DNA of 36,026 nucleotides from Condylostoma magnum (Eukaryota; Ciliophora; Heterotrichea; Heterotrichida; Condylostomatidae): the NCBI GenBank assembly GCA_920105805.1, contig CAKKTI010000196.1, positions 1 to 36,026 on the forward strand, given 5' to 3'. Numbering within the stretch: the first letter of the stretch is position 1; every line of letters begins with the position of its first letter. The position numbers and the translations under genes were made by a program. A model generated the notes under the pieces. It was not told where the DNA came from. It saw only the letters and a program-made list of their open reading frames with translations, and made no database searches. Positions 24,651-34,099 of the stretch are shown here, in pieces.

Positions 24651-25446
24651 ATCCGAGAACTCTAAAGTTTGTTCATATGATCTTGTGTGTAATTTTTACA
24701 TTTTTAGATAATCAAAGGAAGTTTTTTAAATTATATGTAAGTTCTGTATTGAGAATATGTAAAATATTGATTGAATTAGTTGTTAATAAGTGAAAATTTG
24801 AATTGAATAGTTAAAATTAACCGATACTCAATAATTATTTACATAATCAGCAATAGTTCATTAATATTACTAAAACATCTATATTTTACAACTTTTTTAA
24901 AAAATTGGATGATAAAATAGTAATTTATAGTTCGCGTTATGCATTAAGTAATAAATATACATAAGTTGTATTCTTATAGTCCTCTATTTACCAGGTGTTA
25001 CTTGATATTATGCTTGATTTAAGCCCTCGGTAGTATAACTGTTTTAAAGTATAGATTGAAAGATTAGCCTATAAGTAGTTTCAATTAATAACAATATTAG
25101 TAGGAAAATAAATCAATTCAAATAACCATTAGTTATATTATTTCAATGTGATTGTTAATTTATCAACGCTTTTAGAAATACATCAATTTGATGTATTATT
25201 CAATACTTTTAAGTCAGGCTTGTGATAATGCTTTCTATCTTTTAGTATTCATAGTATTAACCTTCTATCATATTTAAATAATATTCATTAGCATTAAATT
25301 CATAGTAAAATCACTTAGTCTTTTTGTGCGGCTTATAGAAATATGAATAATCCTAGCTTTTATTATGTTATTTACCCCTTGAAACTTATCATTATAAGTC
25401 CATTTTATTACTAATAAAGTCTTCAATTCTTTTATATAATTTAAAT
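24651..25446. other. Divergent intergenic region
   Basis: Nearly 800 bp, mostly below 25% GC, between the channel and 14-3-3 starts. No convincing frame. It holds one perfect 21-bp inverted repeat (listed separately) and must include promoters for both genes. Confidence 0.4.
25177..25197. repeat. Short perfect inverted repeat
   Basis: Ten-base arms (AATACATCAA / TTGATGTATT) around one T, about 250 bp upstream of the 14-3-3 start. It could be a protein-binding site; chance is possible in such AT-rich DNA. Confidence 0.5.
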
Positions 25447-26166
25447 ATGGAAAGAAGTGAACTAGTAGGTAGAACTAAACTAGCTGAACACTGCGAAAGG
25501 TACCAAGAGATGATTGGATATGTTAAGCAACTAGCAGAGTAATACGGCTCAGAATTAACACCTGAAGAGAGGACACTGCTTAGCATAGCATACAAATAAG
25601 CTGTAGGAGACAGGAGGAATGCTTGGCGGGTATTAAACAGCTACTGTGAGAAGGAAAAAGCAAGAGGATCAGCTCATGTAGGCCTGGTTGAGGAGTACAG
25701 GTAAAAGGTTTACGGAGAGCTAGTTGAGTTATGCAATGAAGTTAATGAGATTATCGATAATATTTTCCAGAATTTAACTTTAGATGATAGTGAGGAGTCC
25801 AAGGACACTTAAGTATTTTACAAGAAGATGAAGGGAGATTATTATAGATACGCAGCAGAGGTAGGAGACACTTCAGCTGTGGAGAATGGAAGACAGGCTT
25901 ATTCTCAGGCGAGGGAAATTTCAGAGTAATTGCCTGAAGCTAATCCTAATAAACTAGGATTAGCATTGAATTTCTCAGTATTTTACTATGAAGTGCTCAA
26001 GGACTAGACTGCTGCTTGTGAACTTGCTTAATCTACCTTTGATAATGCACTGCCATAATTAGATTCATTAGATGAGCATAAATATAAGGAAGCTACTAAT
26101 ATTTTAGGCTTATTAAGAGATAATTTAACTATTTGGACAGGAACATATGATGATGAAGATGAGTAG
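25447..26166 (+). CDS. 14-3-3 protein
   Basis: 239 residues, close to the family's usual 245. It begins [22 protein letters not shown] and keeps the phosphopeptide pocket: K50 and R57 in [18 protein letters not shown], and the Arg-Tyr pair in [11 protein letters not shown]. The C-terminal helix [11 protein letters not shown] is followed by an acidic tail (YDDEDE) as is usual. 14-3-3 dimers bind phosphoserine or phosphothreonine motifs on client proteins in the cytosol. The stop is TAG 26164-26166, placed by family length and tail. The frame then runs with no TGA into the Rab gene 153 nt later, so TAG or a nearby TAA must terminate here. Confidence 0.95.
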
Positions 26167-26319
26167 TTTAGTTAATCATTAATTGTTCTATATTTGTTGA
26201 TACCATATGAAAGACTTAAAGTACTTAGGTATACATATAGCCAATTTTTGTACAGCAAACTAATGATTCAGTATACAACCTCTATATAACTTTTCCATTC
26301 TTTCCTAATAATAATAAAA

Positions 26320-26937
26320 ATGTAAGGATAGGTTCAATCCAATACTTCCCAAGTGAAGGTAGTCCTTATGGGTGACTCAGGCGTTGGAAAATCCAGTATA
26401 GTGCTTTAATTTGTAGCGGGGAATTTTAAGCAAGACGAGGATCCAACAATTGGGGCAGCTTACATGAGCAAGATGGTTTAAATTGCCGACAGGTCGATTA
26501 AGTTCAACATCTGGGATACAGCAGGCTAAGAGAGATACCAGTCCCTTGCCAAGATGTACTACAGAGATGCCAGTGCAGCTGTTTTAGTATATGATATCAC
26601 CAGAGAGTCCTCGTTTCAAGGCCTGGAGAAATGGTACAACGAATTGAAGGAAAATGGCCCTAAAAACATTGGTAAGCTTTATACAGTTCTGACTATTGCC
26701 GGGAACAAGGAGGATTTAGTCGATAAGGAGGAAGTTGATCCTGATCATGTTAAACGCTTTGCTGACTCAATTGGAGCTTTTTATGTCAAGACCAGTGCTA
26801 AGACTAATTTCGGATTGGATTAGATGTTTAATAATATCGCAACTAAGTTGAATCCAGATATTGGTAGCACTACTAGTTAAAATGTAACCTTGGATTAATC
26901 AGCTTCCAAGCCAAAGAGTAAAAAAGGCTGTTGTTGA
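26320..26937 (+). CDS. Rab5/21/22-like small GTPase
   Basis: 205 residues. G1 GDSGVGKSS, switch I region DPTIGAAY, G3 WDTAGQERYQSLAKMYYR, G4 GNKEDL, G5 TSAKT. TIGAAY plus MYYR points to the Rab5/21/22 group of early endocytic Rabs. The catalytic Gln of WDTAGQE is TAA (26527-26529, codon 70). The C-terminus KSKKGCC ends at TGA (26935-26937), leaving the double Cys needed for geranylgeranylation at the very end. Reading TGA as Trp would add WYLG before a TAA and bury the Cys pair. TGA is therefore most likely a true stop here. Confidence 0.95.
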
Positions 26938-26965
26938 TACTTAGGTTAATTTAGTTTAAGGATAT

Positions 26966-27103
26966 ATGGAGAAGTTATTATTTCTGTACATTTTTTGTTT
27001 TGGGTGAGAAGGCTAAGAAGTTGTATGGGATGTTAATTAAGAGGTATAGGAGGATATAATGGGCTTAGAGGAGGTTTTAATTATGTAGAAGAAATATTTG
27101 TAA
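26966..27103 (+). CDS. Possible 45-residue small protein
   Basis: A local GC rise (about 38% at 27001-27060) with strong G bias at codon position 1 in this frame (about 37, 13 and 35% G at positions 1-3). It reads as a hydrophobic start (MEKLLFLYIFCFG) then an acidic helix (WEGQEVVWDVNQEVQEDIMGLEEVL). The tandem TAA TAG is at 27101-27106, after which the bias is lost. It begins 28 nt after the Rab stop, like other same-strand neighbours. A secreted or membrane micro-peptide is possible; no family recognised. Confidence 0.4.
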
Positions 27104-27106
27104 TAG

Positions 27107-27777
27107 TTCGACATATTAAACCAAAGTATATATGTATTCAAATTTTGAGTATTATATAGACTTAAGTATTACTTATTGCAAGGTTGGAGGTAATTAGAGC
27201 ATCCGTTTTAGTAGAATAGACTAACATTCAAGAGTTGAATAATAAAATCAATTTTACGTACCCTTAAAGGTATCATTGTTTTTCAATTTCCTGTTATAAT
27301 ATAGGCTATTAGGTAGCTTTTCTATTTTTAACACTTCAAAAGTAATTAACAGTATTATTTCACATTTTCTATTTTTATTAAGTATGTCAAGTGTAAGGAG
27401 TATAACTTTCAAATAAGACAGAAGGAAAATCTATCCACTCTAAATAAAGGTTTAAATGCGAGCAATAAGTAAGCTGTATAAAAATATGTTAGCAAGCTAA
27501 GAAGTATGATATTAAGTGAGGAGTATGTAATAACAAAATAATGAAAAAGTTATGTCCTTGTAACTTAGGCCTATTAATCAAACTTAGTAATATATACATC
27601 AAAATATAAGAGCAGATAGTGTGCAATGCATTTGGCTGAAGGATGATAAAAGATCCGAAGAAGTATAATATTCCAATAAATCATATGATTTTATGTCAAG
27701 GTAAATCTAATGGAACTGAAATAATAAAAAGGCAATTAAGGCTATGTCTATAACAATCTAATTTAAACTAGGTCATT
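27107..27777. other. Intergenic region without a supported gene
   Basis: About 20-30% GC. A plus-strand frame from ATG 27384 to TAA 27759 reads as a 125-residue basic peptide, but G is equal at all three codon positions. I do not call it. Confidence 0.35.
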
Positions 27778-28677
27778 TTATGTAGTATATACACAGTCTA
27801 TATATTTATTTTTGCTTGATTTCATTCCATATAAATAACTAATGATTACAACTTTATTCATGACTCAGATTTCAGCTCTCATTATAGTAATACTGTGCTT
27901 AATTTGTTGACAATAAAAAATACAATACTTCTATCTAAGAGTGCTGAATGTGCCAGCTTACAAGAAGACTTCTAAAGTTAAAACAATATAACTTTATAAG
28001 GTATCCCATTATAACAGGCTCGTATAATCATTGACTAATTCTAGTACAAAGTTGATTGATGCTGAAAGTATCTAATAGTTTTTAATGCAATAAACTTGAG
28101 ACTCAATCGTAAAGAGTATTAAATCCATGATCAAAATAATTATTCCCATTATAATTGCCAATAGCATAATCACAATTTTAACAAGGATTCATAGAAATAA
28201 TAATTTTTTACTCTTTACATGCTTATAGTTCCTTTCTCCAAAGTCATGTTATTACTCAAAACTTCAATTATTTCTGGTGTACATATATACTATTTACAAT
28301 GGAACAAATTTCCGAATATTTAAGAGAGATATTTATATAATACATGACCAAACTTAATCTTTCTGTTATTTAGATTATAATGAAGTAAAAGCATAGCTTA
28401 AATAGCAATTACTAACTTTAAACATTATACTTATTTAATATTTTCTTTGTATTTGGAAAAGGTTATTAAGCAGTTAATCCACCAAGAATCCTTAATCTAG
28501 TATTTAGAGATATGGTTGAGCCTTATTATAATAATCACTTTGTCTAAATAAACCAAGGCTAATTATTTAAATTAAAACTGTTTTTTCGTTTTGTTGAATA
28601 CAGAAAACAAAAGATACTGTAAAATATTGTAATATAAATAGAAATCTAGAGTTTTCTACTTTTACTATCAATATCAT
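27778..28677 (-). CDS. Membrane protein, unknown function
   Basis: 299 residues from ATG 28677; inner ATG 28284 would give 168. Low G at codon position 2 supports this frame over most of its length. Strong membrane segments are FLFILQYFTVSFVFCI near the N-terminus and LLFLWILVKIVIMLLAIIMGIIILIMDLILFTI in the middle, with a weaker one (YIVLTLEVFLQAGTF). The linker between the first two is Gln/Asn-rich and soluble. TGA is Trp in NNWSFEQQ, FLWILV and EIWVMN. The stop is taken as TAA 27780-27778. The region is very AT-rich, so the N-terminus is uncertain; the frame is even open to an ATG at 28797. Family not recognised. Confidence 0.45.
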
Positions 28678-28910
28678 AAGTCTGCTGATATTGATTAATC
28701 AAAAGGAAAATTATTTAAAACTATAAATACGTTCGAAGAAAAAGAAGCAGTTACTTTTAATTATACATCAAATACACAACTCTTGAATTATAAACATATA
28801 AGCAAATCTAAATTAATATATAAGTTAATTCATACTATTTTTATATTGGTCTAAAATATTAAATTATGAGGTAATTTAATAAGAATGAGAAAAGATTAAA
28901 CTAGATAATC

Positions 28911-29177
28911 ATGAATCACGGCAGAGATATAATGAATTTAAGATAATAAAGTGTTATTACTTCATTCCGAGATTATTCAAGTCAGGATGGTGGTAACCTT
29001 TCTCCGATGGCGACAACTTCAGATCCTACCCAGCCTAAAAAGGGATGCTTAGGATGTGGGGATTCTTAATGTGAATTCAAGGTGCTAGATTACAATTAAG
29101 ATACACTATCATCAGAATAAATTATAGTTTAGTTTAAGAAAATTGTTCTAAAATTGGTTGAAATACAGAATGCCTGA
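28911..29177 (+). CDS. Small Cys-containing protein, unknown
   Basis: 88 residues if TGA 29175-29177 stops it. GC rises to about 50% at 28981-29040 and G is enriched at position 1, marking a real gene. The N-terminus is Ser/Thr-rich, then PKKGCLGCGDSQCEF (CxxC plus a third Cys, perhaps a metal site), then an amphipathic helix (SEQIIVQFKKIVLKLVEIQNA). Reading TGA as Trp would extend it to a tandem TAA TGA at 29418 (169 residues), but base composition falls to non-coding values after about 29180. Confidence 0.55.
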
Positions 29178-29490
29178 GTTGCTACTTAATACTGTTTTAT
29201 GGAATTTAAGTAATTAAGAGTATATTCATTATTAAATATAAAAGCACAGCATTTAAAAGGACACACAATTGCAATGTAAAACTTATTTCCTATATCAAAA
29301 TGTATCGATTCTATTTAAAAATATAAATAAAGTAGATAAAGATGCTTATAAAATGCTATATAATTAACTTCTAATATTATCTTATGATAATTATATAATC
29401 TCTTACGATTAACTACCTAATGAATGTGTTTAAATACTATTGAATAAACAGCCTAAGATTTAAACAAATTCAACTCATTTTTTATAACTA
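29178..29490. other. Convergent intergenic region
   Basis: About 310 bp, GC falling from 28% to 17%. The frame of the gene to the left remains open to 29418, but coding bias is weak. Nothing else was seen. Confidence 0.35.
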
Positions 29491-30942
29491 TTACGAATCT
29501 TGTATATTTCCAACTCTCTCTAATATGAAAACTGAAGTAATGCCCCAACTCATATCAATTACCACAGATTCAAGCGTCCTGAAAAGATCATTATTAGGAA
29601 AATTTTTCAAAGTAATAACTCTTGCCCCAGGTTTTAGCTTGGAAGCCTAGTCTAGAATACTTTGCATCATTTACTCAGGAAAGCAAACACTCGATAAATA
29701 TATGACATCCCCATCACTCCAATCAGTTTCCATTAAATCCTTATGTTCTATTTCTATTTGAGGAATTTGAAAGATATTATTTTCCTAAACTAACTAGACA
29801 ATCCTTTAAGTCTGTTCAAATATCTTTTCTAAGTACTCTACTCCTCTAATTTTTGCCAATTACTAGTGAAGCAAGCCAACAGCAATTAAGGACTTTCCAG
29901 CCCCGCAACCTAAATCCCAATAAGTTTCCCCAGGCTGAATATTACATTTCTCAAGTATAGGAATAAAGTTAATGAAGTCAATTTCTCCATATGTAAACTC
30001 ATTCTTGTGTGCTAGCCTCAATCTTCTTCTTTCCTAATAGGAGATATCTCCAACATCTTCTATTTACTCGAAAAGTCCGTCAAAATAGTCGATTTTTTAT
30101 CTGATTTCAGTTGGTAGTAGTTCAATTAACTGGATTTCTTTTATTTCTATTTAGACTTCTTGCATATTGTCTTACTGGTTACAAATAGCAATATAGCAAA
30201 TAGGCTCATAGTATAATCATGTTTCCGTAGAAATGCATAGAATTAAATCTTCATCTTATGCTTCATTTGGCTAATTATACTCGTTGATTATTTTTGTTTC
30301 ATGTGGAGTAGGAAACTATAAGAATTACTATTTTAATCATTTTTCATAGGGATCCACATCATATAAAGTAGAATTATCTTAATGTATTGCAGATTCCCAT
30401 TTAGTCATTCCCCTGGAGTATAAATGATCATTTATACTAGGATATTGTGTGTTTTTACTAATGAACATTGCAAAATGATTGATACCCGGTACTACTTTAA
30501 CTCAAAGTCTTGACTCACCAGGGTATTTTATATCAAATTTGAAGTATTTAACATCTTCAATCTAACCCTACCAGTGCTAATCTAACTAAATGCTATCAAT
30601 GCACATCTAATACTGAATATGTATGGAAAATTTGTTTAATCCTGGATTTTGCCCAAAAACTCCAAGTGTATAGCATCCATTCCAAAACCATCTATTGCTT
30701 GGGCATATTTGTAACCTTGTTGTTCCGTAATTGTCTGCTTTAAGCTAGTAGGTGCATTGATTGACTAACACTTGACCCTGTGCTACATACAAATCCGGGT
30801 CACTATCCTCAGACATCGGAGTAACAGTAATTGATATTATTTAGTCGGATATCTCATTAACAAATTCAAAGTATTTAAAGCTACCTCCGCTGACCTCTTC
30901 TTCTATAATCTAATCAGCACTAATAGCTTGTACTTATTCCAT
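29491..30942 (-). CDS. DOT1-like SAM methyltransferase with N-terminal PPC-like beta domains
   Basis: 483 residues. The C-terminal part (about 310-480) is a class I methyltransferase. EFTYGEIDF then ETYWDLGCGAGKSLIAVGLLH (340-355) follow the layout of the DOT1 fold (YGE motif, then D-L-G-x-G-x-G), and GVEYLEKIFEQT is the acidic strand-2 loop. The N-terminal 300 residues hold two beta-rich units that resemble pre-peptidase C-terminal (PPC) domains: DPDLYVAQGQ...WFWNGCYTLGVFGQNPGLNKFSIHIQYQ, and YFKFDIKYPGESRLWVKVVPG. Target unknown; histone H3K79 methylation is only one possibility. TGA Trp codons: RLWVKV, EKWLKQ, ETWLYY. Tandem stop TAA TAG (29493-29488). It starts 43 nt after the RRM gene. 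Confidence 0.75.
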
Positions 30943-30985
30943 TAAAAATAATAATTTAAATGAAGAATATTAAAACATGCATTAG

Positions 30986-31495
30986 TCAATTAAATAAGCC
31001 AATAACCCTCACTGATTATCCGTTAAAAGTTGCACCGTCTAAAAGATAAATAGCTTCCAATGCTTCTAGTTTATTAGTAAAATAAGCAACTCCTTCTCCG
31101 TTCTGTCTTCCAAGTTAATCAGTTAGGATGTCACATCTTGTTATATTTCCAATATCCCTGCAAATATCCTTTAGCTACTACCAAGTTATGTTTTAAGGTA
31201 AATTTATGAATTTTGTTAAATAGTTTGCTTAATTCTAAGGCTCTTCGATTATTTCTAGAGTTCTCCCGTTGAATTCTGTAAGATTTAGATTTAAAATAGC
31301 TAATCTAGCTTCTTTGGGATTTTAAAATGTCACTATAGCCTAATTCATCCCAAATTATTATTGGAATTAAATTTCTATAACTCTTCCAACCTATTCCATG
31401 TGTCTTATCAGCTCAATCTTGTCTACTTTATTAGTCAAATTATTTACTAAAACATTGGCACAATAAGGGTTAATTCTAGAGGAATTAGATAACAT
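30986..31495 (-). CDS. RNA-binding protein with two RRM-like domains
   Basis: 169 residues. RRM1 (about 14-85): CANVLVNNLTNKVDKIELIRHMEQVGRVIEIQFQ...NQAIVTFQNPKEARLAILNLNLTEFNGRTLEI. RRM2 (about 93-166): KFINLPQNITWQQLKDICRDIGNITRCDILTDQLGRQNGEGVAYFTNKLEALEAIYLLDGATFNGQSVRVIG. The RNP1 of RRM2 is GEGVAYF; RNP1 of the first is weak (NQAIVTF). It should bind RNA, perhaps in splicing or translation. The stop is taken as TGA 30988-30986, just after the last RRM strand. Reading it as Trp adds a short hydrophobic tail to TAA 30958-30956. The start precedes the first RRM strand by about 14 residues. Confidence 0.8.
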
Positions 31496-31662
31496 TTATT
31501 AGCCCAATTGATTCAAATAGTGATTAAAATGTAATTTAAAAGTGCATTTATGAATATATTATGACACTTTATATTTTAGGAAAAAGTGAAGGAAATAATA
31601 GAAGGTTTGAGAGAACTGCAATGCTAGTCCCTTTGATAAATTTTTTCCTAAAAACAAAAAAG

Positions 31663-31734
31663 CTCCAAGGCCGGGACTTGAACCCGGGTCTCCTGCGTGA
31701 CAGGCAGGAATACTCACCCCTATACTACCTCGGA
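31663..31734 (-). tRNA. tRNA-Asp (GUC)
   Basis: 72 nt, intronless. The acceptor stem TCCGAGG pairs with CCTTGGA (one G-T pair), with discriminator G. The B-box is GGTTCAAGTCC in the T arm. The anticodon stem CCTGC/GCAGG encloses CTGTCAC with anticodon GTC at 31701-31699. The sequence follows eukaryotic tRNA-Asp closely. A run of six T directly after the 3' end is the Pol III terminator. CCA is not encoded. Confidence 0.96.
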
Positions 31735-31844
31735 TGTTATTCTATTTCTCAAAACAAAGTATTTATAAATCGTACAATGTAAATATATTGATAGAGCAGG
31801 TATTGTTGATTAGTCTTAAGAGAAGAATTCATATATACACTTAT

Positions 31845-32272
31845 TTATTCATAAAAGAATTTGTTATTACCTGGTAGAGTAGTAGGCAAGTTGAGTGATC
31901 CTTTTCCATAGTACTTTGCATAAATGCCTAATATTGTCTGTAATTCATCCTTGTATTTTATGAAATCCCTTTTCTTATTCTTTCTAAAGCAAAATAATGC
32001 TCTATCATAAAAATCATGATTCTTGTATCCTCTTTTTCTGACAGCTTCTTATTTATGTCATTTTCTATTATAAAATAAAGGTCTGCCTCTTTAGGTTTGA
32101 AAGCCATATTTGTAGATTTCTCTTTTACCTTACTTATTATGCAATTAATTATGATTCTTTAATGTATCATCTGTTTCCCTGCAAAATCCTTTGCAAACTT
32201 AGCAGTACATATTTGAGCAATTAGCGAACTTTTTAAAACCGCAATTTTTGATTGTCTGATTTGATCTGACAT
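31845..32272 (-). CDS. Unknown protein in two frames (possible -1 shift or missing A)
   Basis: The first 80 codons from ATG 32272 (MSDQIRQSKIAVLKSSLIAQICTAKFAKDFAGKQ ... FIIENDINKKLSEK) have the G bias of coding DNA in one frame. From about 32033 the -1 frame takes over with similar bias (RGYKNHDFYDRALFCFRKNKKRDFIKYKDELQTILGIYAKYYGKGSLNLPTTLPGNN), to TAA 31847-31845. The switch fits a run of five A on the coding strand (plus-strand T5, 32033-32037). One more A would join the parts into 142 residues. Causes could be a sequencing error, a programmed shift or a decayed gene. An intron would need a length of 3n+2, and no good GT-AG pair is seen. Family unknown. Confidence 0.45.
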
Positions 32273-32423
32273 TCTTATATAGTTTTCTTCTCATTTTATA
32301 TAGTTAAATTATTATTTCAAGTAAGTTAGTCTAAAATATACGTCTTAATTGCTATGTATTATTAAAGACATTACTATATTTCACAAAAGAATAAGAGAAA
32401 ATCAATATAATGTTTATTATCTA

Positions 32424-32903
32424 CTATATATTTATTAGCAAGCGATTTGCTGGTAAGCTACCTAATGATTGTGTTCTAACTTTTGATGATATTGTTTATC
32501 TTAGATAAGTTTTCTACTTTTTCTTAAGAGATTTTGATCGACGATGCCTTTTATTTCCTAAATACCTTCTAACCTTTCTCTTAGTTAATTTCGGGAAATT
32601 TATTGATAACTAATTTGACTTATAACTACTAGAAATGTACTCCTTCTTTCGCAAATCAGCTATTTTATTCAAATTTACTTCTTTTCACAGATTTTAGCGG
32701 ACTGATTGAGGCTTAGGCTCTTGTTAAAGCTATATTTTTTGTCTTTTGTTCACATTAAACATATCAGCTGGCAATGTTTGCATTAGTATTTTTTTTGTAT
32801 CTAAAATACAATACTGACGCCTTATGTTTACCTTGTAATCTGGTCTTATAATGTTTATTATTTCATGAGGAAGCAAAGGCCTTCTCTTCAAACCAGTTTC
32901 CAT
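32424..32903 (-). CDS. Small basic protein, unknown
   Basis: 159 residues, strongly basic (KRKVRRYLGNKRHRRSKSLKKKQKTYLRQ near the C-terminus), with a folded-looking start (METGLKRRPLLPHEIINIIRPDYKVNIRRQYCILDTKKILMQTLPADMF). One TGA reads as Trp (RQNLWKEV). The tandem stop TAG TAG is at 32426-32421. The composition suggests binding to nucleic acid or microtubules; no domain recognised. It is divergent from the carnosine methyltransferase gene by 107 bp. Confidence 0.62.
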
Positions 32904-33010
32904 TATTATAACGAAGACTAAATAAATTTAACAGTATTGTGGCTTTTGTTTTATTAATTTTATATGAATCGCAGTATTATTATTTAGCTTTTTAACATAT
33001 AATCTATTGC

Positions 33011-34081
33011 ATGGTAGATCTAGGCGAAAATGAGGAGGAAAAAAGGCATTTCAGATAAGTTATAAGTGTTTTCTTTGGTTATCAATCTGAATTTTAGAGA
33101 GAAATAGAATCCATGAAAAAGAACTTCCAAGCTTTGCCTATAAACCACTTGATGAAGCTTCCTAATGAATACTAACAAAGAATTGATAGATTGAATGAAG
33201 CCTGTGTATACAACTATGCATTTTTACTAACAGTTGCTTTTCCGTATATTGACTAGTTCATTCACGAATAGCTTACTACAGGGTAGTATGTTTTTAGAGA
33301 TTTAGACATTTAAGCTAAAAATATATCAAAGATTCGCTCAACATTACGCCAATTAATGAGGGATTGGTCCTCCCATGGTTAATAAGAACGAGATGCCTGC
33401 TACACACCAATTTTAATTGAGCTTTAAGCTTAATTTTAAAGCTCTTCAAATATAAAGGTGCTGATTCCAGGAGCAGGCTTGGGAAGATTAGTATATGAAG
33501 TGTCAAAATTAGGGTTTATAAGCTAAGGAAATGAGTTCTCATATTTCATGTTGTTAGTATCAGATTATATTCTAAACTCTACAACTTAGAGTGACCAGCA
33601 TAAGATTTACCCTTATATACACGATTTTACTAATCATTATACAGTAGACGGCCCATTTTAAGAGATTTTAGTCCCTGATGAGGTTGCATAGGATTACATA
33701 GGTGAAGATAAGGAGATGTCTATGGTTGGAGGAGAGTTTATTGAAATATACAGCAAGCAAAAGGAATCATGGGACTGCATTATCACTTGCTATTTTATTG
33801 ATACAGCGCATAATATAATAGAATATACAGAGGTGATTTGAAATGCACTAAAGCCAGGAGGAGTTTGGATTAATTTAGGCCCTTTACTTTACCATTACGC
33901 TGGAATGCAAGATTAGCCTTCTATAGAATTATCTTGGGAAGAATTAAGACATGTAATCCTCCAATTTGGATTTGAAATAGAAAAGGAGAACTGGATTAAA
34001 TCAACGTATACAAACAGAATTTCAAGTATGCTTGAAGTCTCATATAACTGCATATTTTTTACAGCTAAGAAGCCAAGTTAA
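33011..34081 (+). CDS. CARNMT1: Carnosine N-methyltransferase (N2227 family)
   Basis: 356 residues covering the whole N2227 family. Visible motifs: [19 protein letters not shown]; the SAM-binding [40 protein letters not shown]; and [42 protein letters not shown]. The family methylates carnosine to anserine with S-adenosylmethionine; in a ciliate the substrate may be another histidine-containing peptide. The Trp of EVIWNALKPGG, also Trp in the human enzyme, is TGA (33839-33841, codon 277). The tandem TAA TAG (34079-34084) follows KKPS, matching the human C-terminus (RKPQ). No TAA, TAG or TGA occurs in the last 54 codons. The opposing gene ends 18 nt away. Confidence 0.95.
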
Positions 34082-34099
34082 TAGTTAAATTTCTACTTA

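Noticed and set aside
27384-27761. A 125-codon plus-strand frame starting MSSVRSITFKQDRRK
   Set aside because: G is about equal at all three codon positions, GC is about 27%, and no motif is present. Open frames are uninformative in this code.
29178-29423. Extension of the small Cys-containing protein to a tandem TAA TGA at 29418
   Set aside because: Base composition falls to intergenic values after about 29180, so the TGA at 29175 is the better stop.
31561-31782. Plus-strand ORF across the tRNA
   Set aside because: It covers tRNA-Asp in antisense and has no protein-like pattern.
31845-32294. A continuous frame from ATG 32294 with many Cys that looks like a zinc finger (NCGFKKFANCSNMYCQVCKGFC)
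   Set aside because: In its first half G is most frequent at codon position 2 and the Cys are shadows of Ala codons in the adjoining frame. Only its second half shows coding bias.
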